The position numbers and the translations under genes were made by a program. A stretch of 16,476 nucleotides of DNA from Candidatus Glassbacteria bacterium RIFCSPLOWO2_12_FULL_58_11 (GTDB lineage: Bacteria; Gemmatimonadota; Glassbacteria; GWA2-58-10). Position 1 is the stretch's first letter; each line of letters starts with the position of its first letter. The stretch is taken from assembly GCA_001780825.1 (NCBI GenBank), contig MFIX01000222.1, forward strand, positions 6,266-22,741. Reading direction: 5' to 3'. The notes under the pieces were generated by a model. The model was not told the DNA's origin. It did no database searches and worked only from the letters and a program-made list of their open reading frames with translations. Shown one piece after another: positions 5,701 through 12,494 of this stretch.

Positions 5701-7869
5701 ATGACCAAAGCCGCCACCGCCAATAATATCAAAAGCACGGCTGACGAGAAACAGGTTCTGAACAATCTGCTTAAGATTCTGGTATCCAAGCGGGAAATCA
5801 CCGAAAAGGACCTCGAAACAGTCCTCGAAATTACCATCCAGAAGCTGGTCGAGCTGGTCCAGGCTCAGGCAATCTCGATTTATTCGGTCGGCTCGGACAA
5901 CCTGATCCATTTCACCCACGCTTATTTCTCGGAAGAGCTCTACCGCAGCAACGACCAGCTTAAGGAAGCCTTCACGAAAAGGGCGGACCAGCTGCGCAAG
6001 CTCACGCTCAAGCGGGGCCAGGGAATCGTGGGTAAGGTGATCGAGACCAGCGAAACTTACATCTCGCTCGACACGCAGAACGACCCCAATTTTTTCAGCG
6101 GCGTGGACAAGGAAACCGGGTTCCAGACCAAGAGCATGATCACCGTGCCGCTGGTTACGGATGAGGTGATCGGAGCAATCCAGATCATCAACAAGAACCC
6201 GCCCGAGGGCCCGGGCCTTTTCACCGAAAAAGACCGTCAACTGCTCGAAGAGGTGGCCGACTATTCGGCGAAGATGATCCAGAAGGTCCACCGGCCGGAT
6301 GTCAAGATGAGTGATACCGAGCTGGCTTATTACCTTAGCCGGCTGACCGACCACGATTATTTCGAGATCGCGGATGATTTCGTGCCGGACGACAAGCTGA
6401 TGAACCTGGTGGGTGAGAAGAACCTGAAAAAATTCCTCGTCCTGCCGGTAAAGAAAATCGGCTCCCAGGCGGTGGAGATCGCTATCTCCAACCCGGTGGA
6501 TTTCGACCGGATCGATAACTTCCGCTGGGCCACCAAGCTGGAGGTGACCAAGATCGTGGTTTCAGCCGAGAGCCGGATCAAGAAAGTCATCGACGGCTTT
6601 TTCAAGGCGGAATCGACGGGTATCGACGAGGTGGCGGCGCTGGTGGACAGCGAATTCGGCGCGGATGTGGAATCGATCGAGCTGGAAGAGGATGTGAATG
6701 AGGAAAGCACGCCGATCGTACAGCTGGCCAACCGGATTATCGAGGACGCCTATAGCCGAAGAGCGAGCGACATCCATATCGAGCCGTTCGAAAAAGAAGT
6801 CCTGGTGCGCTACCGGATAGACGGTGTCTGCCGGGTGGCGCTCAAACTCCCGCCCAACTCCCAAAAAGCGCTGATCAGCCGGCTCAAGATCATGGCCGGC
6901 CTGAATATCGCCGAGCGCCGGTTGCCTCAGGACGGCCGGATCAAGTTCAAGGAATTCACCCGCACCGGCATCGATATCGATTTGCGCGTGGCCACCGGGC
7001 CGATGGTGTTCGGCGAGAAGGTGGTGATGAGGATCCTCGATAAAGCGAGCACCTCGGTCTCGCTGGATATGATGGGATATTCTCAGCACAACCTGGAGAT
7101 TTACGAGAAGATAATCGACAGCCCTTATGGTATGATCCTGCATGTCGGACCCACCGGGAGCGGCAAGACCACCACGCTCTACGCGGCGCTCAACCATATC
7201 AACAGCCCTGAGATCAACATCCAGACCGCCGAGGACCCAGTCGAGTACATGCTGTTCGGGATCAACCAGATGCAGATGCGGCGCGAGATCGGGCTCACTT
7301 TCGCCAGCGCCCTGCGCTGTTACCTGCGCCAGGACCCGGACGTGATCCTGGTGGGAGAGATCCGCGACCTGGAGACGGCCGAGATCGCCATCGAAGCCTC
7401 GCTGACCGGCCACCTGCTGTTCAGCACGCTGCACACCAACGACGCCGCGGGCACGGTGACCCGGTTTATCGACATGGGAATCCAGCCTTTCCTGGTCTCC
7501 AGCTCGCTTCTGCTGGTCTGCGCCCAGCGCCTGCTGCGCAAGCTCTGCCCCAAGTGCAAGGAGCAATACGAGGCCTCCGAGGAGGAGATTCAGCTCCTCG
7601 AGCATCTGGCCGAGGGCGCCACACTTTTCCGGGGCAAAGGGTGCGAGGCCTGCAGCGGGACCGGATACAAAGGCCGGATCGGGACCCACGAAATCCTGAC
7701 CATGAACGATGCGATCAAGGAGGCCGTACTGCGCAGCGCCTCCTCCGAGGAAATCCGGGAAGAGGCGATCAAGAACGGTATGATCCCGATTTACATGGAC
7801 AGCATGGAGAAAGCCGCCAAGGGAATTACGTCGATAGAAGAGGTACTGCGCTCGGTGCGGAAAAGCTAG
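5701..7869 (+). CDS. GAF-MshEN-GspE/PilB type II secretion or type IV pilus assembly ATPase
   Basis: 722 residues, starting at ATG 5701 with GGAG 6 nt upstream. Residues about 20-195 form a GAF domain ('GQGIVGKVIETSETYISLDT', 'MITVPLV..EVIGAIQIINK'). About 205-300 is an MshEN/T2SSE N-domain, a fold that in MshE binds c-di-GMP. From about 335 comes the GspE/PilB motor: 'ASDIHIEP' (355-362), 'RYRIDG' (370-375), Walker A GPTGSGKT (483-490), Walker B with catalytic Glu 'LVGEIRD' (550-556), His box 'HLLFSTLHTND' (571-581), and the tetracysteine zinc site C616, C619, C648, C651. All catalytic residues are present, so it should be an active hexameric ATPase at the cytoplasmic face of the inner membrane, driving pseudopilus or pilus polymerisation. 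Typical GspE and PilB proteins are about 500-570 residues; the extra length is the GAF domain, suggesting ligand control. No other pilus or T2SS genes are adjacent. It is divergent from the ExeA-like operon. Confidence 0.95.
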   Translation: MTKAATANNIKSTADEKQVLNNLLKILVSKREITEKDLETVLEITIQKLVELVQAQAISIYSVGSDNLIHFTHAYFSEELYRSNDQLKEAFTKRADQLRKLTLKRGQGIVGKVIETSETYISLDTQNDPNFFSGVDKETGFQTKSMITVPLVTDEVIGAIQIINKNPPEGPGLFTEKDRQLLEEVADYSAKMIQKVHRPDVKMSDTELAYYLSRLTDHDYFEIADDFVPDDKLMNLVGEKNLKKFLVLPVKKIGSQAVEIAISNPVDFDRIDNFRWATKLEVTKIVVSAESRIKKVIDGFFKAESTGIDEVAALVDSEFGADVESIELEEDVNEESTPIVQLANRIIEDAYSRRASDIHIEPFEKEVLVRYRIDGVCRVALKLPPNSQKALISRLKIMAGLNIAERRLPQDGRIKFKEFTRTGIDIDLRVATGPMVFGEKVVMRILDKASTSVSLDMMGYSQHNLEIYEKIIDSPYGMILHVGPTGSGKTTTLYAALNHINSPEINIQTAEDPVEYMLFGINQMQMRREIGLTFASALRCYLRQDPDVILVGEIRDLETAEIAIEASLTGHLLFSTLHTNDAAGTVTRFIDMGIQPFLVSSSLLLVCAQRLLRKLCPKCKEQYEASEEEIQLLEHLAEGATLFRGKGCEACSGTGYKGRIGTHEILTMNDAIKEAVLRSASSEEIREEAIKNGMIPIYMDSMEKAAKGITSIEEVLRSVRKS

Positions 7870-7905
7870 GTGAGGTTCAAGCGGGAAAAGAATTTTCAGC
7901 GGTAT

Positions 7906-8550
7906 TCACTTAAGCGTAAGACCTTTAATCTTCAAAACATCCAGCGTTCTGCGCCGGATTTCCTCCGAGATTTCTTCGACGCTCCGGCGGGCATCGAGCA
8001 CCACTATGCGCTCCGGCTCCTCCGCTGCGAGCGTGAGAAAAGCCTGCCGCACGTTCTCATGGAATTGCCTCCCCTCCCCTTCCAGCCGGTCTGTTTGCCC
8101 GGCTGAGCCCTTGCGCTGCATCCCTGCCGCAGGCGGTAAGTCCAACAGGAAAGTCACATCCGGCAGCAGGCCGCCGGTGGCGAATTGATTCAGTTGACGC
8201 ACCTGGGCCATATCGAGAGCCCGGGCTCCGCCCTGGTAGGCCAGCGTCGAGTGGTGGAAGCGGTCGGAGATGACCACCTTTCCCTCTTCGAGGGCGGGCC
8301 GGATGACCTGGCTGACCAGTTGGGAGCGGCTCGCCAGGTAAAGCAGCAGCTCTACCCGTGGAGCGAGCTCGGGGTGCAGAGGGTCGAGAAGGATGTCTCT
8401 GATTTTTTCGCTGACCGGCGTTCCGCCTGGTTCGCGGGTGATGAGGACCGGCAATTCGAGCGCGGCGAGATATTCGGCCAGCAGCCTGGCCTGGGTGCTT
8501 TTACCGGCGCCCTCGCCCCCCTCGAACGTGACGAATACACCCTTATTCAT
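7906..8550 (-). CDS. tmk: Thymidylate kinase
   Basis: 214 residues, the usual Tmk length. It phosphorylates dTMP to dTDP with ATP in the cytoplasm, an essential step to dTTP. Visible motifs are the P-loop FEGGEGAGKST (9-19), the TREPGGT dTMP-binding loop (38-44), DRF (96-98) followed by 'HHSTLAYQG', and the LID region with 'DRLEGEG' (154-160). ATG 8550 fits the family N-terminus (MNKGVFVTFEGGEG), although no clear Shine-Dalgarno precedes it. It lies 70 nt after the phosphatidyltransferase gene and converges on the GAF-GspE gene with a 36-nt gap in which I see no terminator hairpin. Confidence 0.96.
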   Translation of the reverse strand: MNKGVFVTFEGGEGAGKSTQARLLAEYLAALELPVLITREPGGTPVSEKIRDILLDPLHPELAPRVELLLYLASRSQLVSQVIRPALEEGKVVISDRFHHSTLAYQGGARALDMAQVRQLNQFATGGLLPDVTFLLDLPPAAGMQRKGSAGQTDRLEGEGRQFHENVRQAFLTLAAEEPERIVVLDARRSVEEISEEIRRRTLDVLKIKGLTLK

Positions 8551-8620
8551 GGCAGGAGAACACTTTCAGCCGCGGAGCGGATTAAAGTCCTGACGGCGGC
8601 CGTGCCCGGGAAACCCCCAA

Positions 8621-9235
8621 TTACTCGTCTCCCTCATCCAGCGGCACACCGTGGGCGACCGAATACACGTGGAAGATTCTTTGAATGACCGTGAGGTTGG
8701 AAGCAATCGCCAGGAACCAGACCACATAATAAAGAATCACATGCCCCAGCACCGCGCCGAACCCGAGATAGACCACCCGCTCAGGGCGCTGGAACAGTCC
8801 CACGCTGCATTTGATTCTCAGAGCCTCGGCTTTCGAGCGCGCATAGCTGACCATCAGCGAACCGATTACGGCCAGCATCACCACCCAGACCATTTCGCTC
8901 TTGCCCTGCTGAATGTAGAAATACAGCAGGCCGAGGAAAACGATGGCATCCGAGAGGCGGTCCATCGTGGAGTCGAAAAAGGAGCCGAACTTGCTGCTCA
9001 TGCCGGTAGCCCGGGCCACTTTCCCATCGATAATATCGAAAGTCCCGCTGAACAGCAGAATCGCCCCGGCCCACTGAATGTTATCCCGGGCAAAAGCGAC
9101 AGCGGCACAGATCGTGATAAAAAATCCGATGGTAGTCAACAGATTGGGTTGGACCCGGTGGCGGATACAGAAACGGATGAGAGGGCTGATTAAATCGATA
9201 TACCAGTACTTGATCAGTTTGGGTACAAATCTCAT
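8621..9235 (-). CDS. CDP-alcohol phosphatidyltransferase family membrane protein
   Basis: 204 residues. The family signature D(x)2DG(x)2AR...G(x)3D(x)3D is complete: D67, D70, G71, A74, R75, G84, D88 and D92 ('FDIIDGKVAR', 'FGSFFDSTMD'). PNLLT (30-34) and several hydrophobic helices (about 35-65, 95-130, 150-180) fit the six-helix inner-membrane fold. The enzyme transfers a phosphatidyl group from CDP-diacylglycerol to an alcohol, releasing CMP. The acceptor is uncertain: 'SYARSKAEAL' and 'QRPERVVYLG' resemble phosphatidylinositol-phosphate and phosphatidylglycerophosphate synthases, so either inositol phosphate or glycerol phosphate is possible. It starts 8 nt after the trxA stop without an obvious ribosome site, suggesting translational coupling. 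Confidence 0.9.
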   Translation of the reverse strand: MRFVPKLIKYWYIDLISPLIRFCIRHRVQPNLLTTIGFFITICAAVAFARDNIQWAGAILLFSGTFDIIDGKVARATGMSSKFGSFFDSTMDRLSDAIVFLGLLYFYIQQGKSEMVWVVMLAVIGSLMVSYARSKAEALRIKCSVGLFQRPERVVYLGFGAVLGHVILYYVVWFLAIASNLTVIQRIFHVYSVAHGVPLDEGDE

Positions 9236-9243
9236 AAGGGGGT

Positions 9244-9579
9244 TCAGTCCTTTAACAAGGCCGCAAGTTTACCCTGCAAAGTGGACTCGGAAACCGCGCC
9301 GATGGAGATATCCACCGGCTCTCCGTCCTTGAAATAGATTAGCGTCGGGATGCTTCTGATCTCATATTTTTGCGCAGTTCTGGGGTTCTCGTCAACATCC
9401 AGCTTGAAGACTTTGACCTTGCCGGCATTATGTTCGGCAAAAGCTTCGAGGGCCGGGGCCATGTGCAGGCATGGTCCGCACCAGGTGGCCCAGAAATCGA
9501 CAACCACGAGCCCCTTACCTTTCAGCACTTTTTCATCAAAAGTGGCATCTTCGACAGCCTGGGGTTTGTTCTCCGCCAT
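9244..9579 (-). CDS. trxA: Thioredoxin
   Basis: 111 residues, the classic single-domain size. The active site WCGPC is at 33-37 within 'VVVDFWATWCGPC', with the buried Asp at 28 and the cis-Pro in 'SIPTL' at 78. No signal peptide is present, so this is the cytoplasmic dithiol reductant for ribonucleotide reductase, peroxiredoxins and methionine sulfoxide reductases. It is first in the minus-strand run trxA - CDP-alcohol phosphatidyltransferase - tmk and has a good promoter about 100 nt upstream. Confidence 0.97.
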   Translation of the reverse strand: MAENKPQAVEDATFDEKVLKGKGLVVVDFWATWCGPCLHMAPALEAFAEHNAGKVKVFKLDVDENPRTAQKYEIRSIPTLIYFKDGEPVDISIGAVSESTLQGKLAALLKD

Positions 9580-9649
9580 AATCAGCCTGCCTTTCTCTTA
9601 TTACCTCCCGCTGGAAGCAGAAATCCGCGAGAGACCGTATAAAGTCTTA

Positions 9650-9666
9650 TTCAGCATGCTGCTGAA
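9650..9666 (-). other. Stem-loop at the 5' end of the trxA leader
   Basis: A perfect 7-bp inverted repeat, TTCAGCA-TGC-TGCTGAA, begins a few nucleotides after the expected trxA start point. There is no T-run after it, so it is not a terminator. A 5'-end hairpin that protects the mRNA is possible; chance is not excluded. Confidence 0.3.
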
Positions 9667-9676
9667 AGTAATGCTT

Positions 9677-9705
9677 ATTATAATACACGGCTGACGCAAA
9701 TGCAA
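9677..9705 (-). promoter_or_regulatory. Sigma70-type promoter for trxA and downstream genes
   Basis: On the minus strand TTGCAT (9705-9700, 3/6) is followed after 17 nt by a perfect TATAAT (9682-9677). The start would be near 9670, giving a leader of about 90 nt before ATG 9579. Confidence 0.6.
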
Positions 9706-9743
9706 TCTAATCTCACCGGCGGCTCCGGCCTTTCCGGCGGACA

Positions 9744-9773
9744 TTGACAAACCAGAAGTCGCAGTGTTATCAT
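9744..9773 (+). promoter_or_regulatory. Sigma70-type promoter for the NAD+ synthetase operon
   Basis: TTGACA (9744-9749, 6/6) and TATCAT (9768-9773, 5/6) are separated by 18 nt. Transcription would start near 9780, leaving a leader of about 105 nt before ATG 9885. Confidence 0.65.
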
Positions 9774-9884
9774 TGAGTTGCACGTATTTCTGGCCTTATG
9801 GCATTATTCTCCCGTTAGTCCGCCGCTGCAGTCAGCCTTAGTTGATCTTTATGCTTTTACTTGGTCATTTTCATCGACTGGCAG

Positions 9885-10733
9885 ATGCTGGTAAGACTCG
9901 CTCAAATAGCACCCCGGCTGGGGAATACGGAATACAATTTTGAACACTGCCGGAAAATGGTCGGTGAAGCGGCGGGCGATGGAGTGGACCTGATAGTCTT
10001 TCCCGAACTGGCGCTGACCGGCTACCTGCTCAAAGACATGGTGGCGCAGGTCGGCCTTTCGACGTGGGACGGCAAAATTCAGGAGCTTTCCCGGCTGAGC
10101 GGCAATATTTCAATTTTGCTGGGCCTGGTGGAGCAGGGAGAGGACCACTTTTTTTATAACTCCGCTTTTTATTTCGAAGCCGGAGCGCTGGCCGAGCGCC
10201 GTCGCAAAGGGCACCTGCCGACTTACGGAATGTTCGATGAAGGCCGGTATTTCACCCAGGGCAACCGGGTCGAAGCGTTCAGCTCCCGTTTCGGCAGGGT
10301 CGGAGTGATGATCTGCGAGGATGCCTGGCATCCGATCAACCCTTATATCCTGTGCCAGGATGGGGCCCAGATCTTGTTCATCATCTCGAACAGCCCGGTC
10401 CGCGGCATGACCGAGACCGGCGATTTCTTAAGCGTGCAAAACTGGCAGCTCATCTGCCGTTCCTATGCTTTGCTCTATTCTTGTTTCGTGATATATGTCA
10501 ACCGGGTTGGCTGCGAGGACGGAGTCAGTTTCAGCGGCTGTTCCCAGGTGGTCGGTCCCCACGGCGACGTACTGGAATCCCTGCCTTTCCTGGAAGAGGC
10601 GGTCGCTACTGTAAAGATCGACCTGAACGAGCTGCCGAAAGCCCGAATTCATTCGCCGGTCTTGCGTGATGAAAAGTTCCTGTCGAGTATCCATGAGCTC
10701 AAGCGTATCCGTGAAAAAACCTTTGGCCATTAA
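9885..10733 (+). CDS. Nitrilase-superfamily glutamine amidohydrolase subunit/domain of NAD+ synthetase
   Basis: 283 residues from ATG 9885. A TTG at 9861 is in frame, but 'MLVRLAQIAPRLGN' is the usual start of this fold. The Glu-Lys-Cys triad of carbon-nitrogen hydrolases is visible: E41 in 'FPELALTGY', K108 in 'RRRKGHLP', C144 in 'VMICEDAW'. In two-domain NAD+ synthetases this domain frees ammonia from glutamine and passes it to the synthetase domain. Here it ends ('REKTFGH') 41 nt inside the start of nadE, in another frame, so the pair equals a two-domain enzyme of about 550 residues cut in two. It could be a genuine two-subunit enzyme or one gene broken by an indel in a run of six A residues (10714-10719). 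No strong ribosome site precedes ATG 9885. Confidence 0.9.
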   Translation: MLVRLAQIAPRLGNTEYNFEHCRKMVGEAAGDGVDLIVFPELALTGYLLKDMVAQVGLSTWDGKIQELSRLSGNISILLGLVEQGEDHFFYNSAFYFEAGALAERRRKGHLPTYGMFDEGRYFTQGNRVEAFSSRFGRVGVMICEDAWHPINPYILCQDGAQILFIISNSPVRGMTETGDFLSVQNWQLICRSYALLYSCFVIYVNRVGCEDGVSFSGCSQVVGPHGDVLESLPFLEEAVATVKIDLNELPKARIHSPVLRDEKFLSSIHELKRIREKTFGH

Positions 10734-11535
10734 TTGCGAACAGGTGGTCAAGGTCCTGTCCGGCTTCATCCGTACCGAGGTGCTGAAAACCGGCTTTGGG
10801 AAGGTAGTGCTGGGACTCTCCGGCGGCATCGACTCCAGCCTGTCCGCGGCCCTGGCAGTCCGGGCGCTCGGGCCGGCCAATGTGATCGGAGTGATGATGC
10901 CCTATGAGACCTCCAACCCGGACAGCCTGGCGGACGCTGAGCTCATGACCCGGAGCCTCGGGATTGCCCACCGGGTGCTCGAGATTACCGCGATGGTGAA
11001 ACCGTTCTTCGAGCAGAACCCGGAGATCGATTCCGTGCGCCGCGGCAATATCATGGCCCGGATGAGAATGATCGTGCTGTACGACGTTTCGGCGGCGGAA
11101 AAAGCGCTCGTTCTGGGTACCAGCAATAAAACCGAGTACCTGCTGGGTTATTCCACGCTCTGGGGAGACAGCGCCTGCGCGCTGAACCCGCTGGGCGATC
11201 TCTACAAGACGCAGGTCCGGGCCCTGGCCTCATACCTCGAGCTGCCGGAGCGCATAATCAAAAAGAAGCCGAGCGCCGACCTGTGGATCGGGCAGACCGA
11301 TGAGGATGAGCTGGGTTTTACTTACGACCAGGCGGATGCCGTGCTCGAGCTGCTGGTCGACAAGCGACTCTCCGTCCACCAGGCCGTGGAATCCGGCTTC
11401 CCGGCCGATCTGGTCAACCATATCATGAAGGTGGTCCGTCAGACACAGTACAAGCGGCAGATGCCGCTAATCGCCAAGCTCAGCAATCGCACGATAAACC
11501 GAGATTTCCGCTTCCCCAGAGACTGGGGACTTTGA
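10693..11535 (+). CDS. nadE: NAD+ synthetase (synthase domain)
   Basis: 280 residues from ATG 10693, which has GAG 5 nt upstream; GTG 10711 (274 residues) is an alternative start. The N-type ATP pyrophosphatase loop SGGIDSS is at 43-49, with 'LGTSNKTEYLLGYSTLWGDS' (141-160) and 'KKPSADLW' (191-198), all typical of NadE. It makes NAD+ from nicotinate adenine dinucleotide, ATP and ammonia, the last step of NAD synthesis. On its own the length fits a stand-alone ammonia-dependent NadE, but the overlapping glutaminase gene just upstream argues that glutamine supplies the ammonia. The reading frame is +1 relative to that gene, and the overlap implies translational coupling or a frame break. Confidence 0.94.
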   Translation: MSSSVSVKKPLAINCEQVVKVLSGFIRTEVLKTGFGKVVLGLSGGIDSSLSAALAVRALGPANVIGVMMPYETSNPDSLADAELMTRSLGIAHRVLEITAMVKPFFEQNPEIDSVRRGNIMARMRMIVLYDVSAAEKALVLGTSNKTEYLLGYSTLWGDSACALNPLGDLYKTQVRALASYLELPERIIKKKPSADLWIGQTDEDELGFTYDQADAVLELLVDKRLSVHQAVESGFPADLVNHIMKVVRQTQYKRQMPLIAKLSNRTINRDFRFPRDWGL

Positions 11536-11564
11536 TCCGTCAATTCGTCCCGGGTGAGTGACCC

Positions 11565-11939
11565 ATGTCCACTACGTTCCAAGTCATTATCGCTGTGTCG
11601 GTAGCGATTATCGCCTTTTACTTTCTCCTTCTTACCACGTTGACAATAATCGCTTTCCTCAAGTTGCGCGCTTTTCAGGCCTACATGCAGAAGCTCCTGA
11701 AAGATAAAATCGACATCTCGCTGGAACACCTCAAGAATATCACGGTAAGCCTGGAGGGACTGACCTCAAGCACAGCAGGCAAAATCAACGAGCTGACCGA
11801 TGTCATACCCGAGCTCCGGGACAAGCTCAAGGAGATCATCGACCTGCTGGACCTGGTCCAGGAAAAGCTGCGCAATCCGCTGCTGAATTTCGTTTCGGCG
11901 ATAAAGGTCTTTTCGGAAAAGATGAACCGCTGGTTTTAA
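11565..11939 (+). CDS. DUF948/YtxG-like small membrane protein
   Basis: 124 residues from ATG 11565, 29 nt after nadE; a purine-rich GGTGAG lies 8 nt upstream. Residues about 7-32 are one long hydrophobic helix. The rest is heptad-like, with many Leu, Ile and Lys residues ('LEHLKNITVSLEGLTSS', 'ELRDKLKEIIDLLDLVQEKL'), a membrane-anchored coiled coil. This composition, size and pairing with a YtxH-like gene match the YtxG/DUF948 family of general-stress envelope proteins, whose biochemical role is not known. The family call rests on composition and context rather than a sharp motif. Confidence 0.72.
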   Translation: MSTTFQVIIAVSVAIIAFYFLLLTTLTIIAFLKLRAFQAYMQKLLKDKIDISLEHLKNITVSLEGLTSSTAGKINELTDVIPELRDKLKEIIDLLDLVQEKLRNPLLNFVSAIKVFSEKMNRWF

Positions 11940-11963
11940 GCCACTCGAGAGGCGATCTATAAT
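11935..11963 (+). promoter_or_regulatory. Weak candidate promoter before the YtxH-like gene
   Basis: A perfect TATAAT (11958-11963) lies 17 nt after TTTAAG (11935-11940, only 3/6). The start would be near 11970, directly at the Shine-Dalgarno site, which makes a very short leader. The gene may equally be read through from upstream. Confidence 0.25.
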
Positions 11964-11984
11964 TCATTCTTCAAGGAGGAATTT

Positions 11985-12389
11985 ATGTCCGAGCACGAAC
12001 ATGGAACCTTCTCAATCCTCAAGGCCTTCGTTCTGGGGGCGATCACGGGCGCCGGGTTAGCGCTGCTTTTCGCGCCCTATTCCGGGAAGGAGACCCGCAA
12101 AAAACTGGTGGAAAAGAAAGATGACGCCAAGAAAGTCCTGAAAGATACCACCGATCAGGTCATTAAAAAAGGCGGCGAGCTGATTGAGGACGGCAAGAAA
12201 ACCGTCGAATCGCTGAAAGGCGAGATGTCGAAAGTTGTGGATGAGGGCAAGAAATCACTGCACAGTATCCGCAACGAGATAACCAAATTCGTGGAAGAGA
12301 GCAAGGACTCGGTAAAGAAGACAGTCAAGGAAGAAATGGCTGCTCTGGAGAATGAGCTGACCGGCCGGAAGAAAAAAGCCAAGCCCTGA
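11985..12389 (+). CDS. YtxH domain-containing envelope protein
   Basis: 134 residues from ATG 11985, preceded by a near-perfect AAGGAGG with 7-nt spacing, suggesting strong translation. Residues 10-38 carry the YtxH signature: one glycine-rich hydrophobic helix followed at once by the charged turn, 'GAITGAGLALLFAPYSGKE'. The rest (40-134) is a Lys/Glu-rich amphipathic helix with repeating 'KK..V...' units, like LEA or apolipoprotein-type proteins. YtxH proteins are anchored in the membrane and associated with general stress in Bacillus; their molecular function is unclear. It is the last gene before a strong terminator. Confidence 0.9.
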   Translation: MSEHEHGTFSILKAFVLGAITGAGLALLFAPYSGKETRKKLVEKKDDAKKVLKDTTDQVIKKGGELIEDGKKTVESLKGEMSKVVDEGKKSLHSIRNEITKFVEESKDSVKKTVKEEMAALENELTGRKKKAKP

Positions 12390-12440
12390 GCTCCGTCGCC
12401 GGGGATACCGGAATATGATTTTGCCGGTCAATGGGAAATA

Positions 12441-12473
12441 AAAAAGCCGCTGAATAATTTTCAGCGGCTTTTT
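12441..12473. terminator. Bidirectional rho-independent terminator
   Basis: A perfect 13-bp stem, AAAAAGCCGCTGA / TCAGCGGCTTTTT, with a 7-nt loop and a T-run on both strands. It lies between the convergent YtxH-like gene (plus, ends 12389) and the secreted-protein gene (minus, ends 12495) and serves both. Confidence 0.95.
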
Positions 12474-12494
12474 TATTTTCTTTTTCCTGACAGA

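Larger units (their letters stand above)
9580..9884. other. Divergent intergenic region, 305 nt, two promoters
   Basis: This non-coding stretch separates trxA (minus) from the nitrilase-type glutaminase gene (plus). It holds one promoter for each direction (9677-9705 minus, 9744-9773 plus), with start points about 110 nt apart, and a short stem-loop at 9650-9666. I see no gene, tRNA, riboswitch or repeat in the rest. A six-codon ATG...TAG frame (9798-9818) in the plus-strand leader is probably chance. Confidence 0.6.

Noticed and set aside
6562..7689. Minus-strand open frame of 375 codons opposite the GspE-like motor
   Set aside because: The plus strand has every GspE motif; the antisense translation shows none and lacks a sensible start context.
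7870..7905. Terminator between the convergent GAF-GspE and tmk genes
   Set aside because: No stem with a T-run can be formed in the 36-nt gap; any termination must be inside the genes or factor-dependent.
9798..9818. Six-codon upstream ORF in the leader of the NAD+ synthetase operon
   Set aside because: It has no ribosome binding site or attenuator hairpin and is too short to distinguish from chance.
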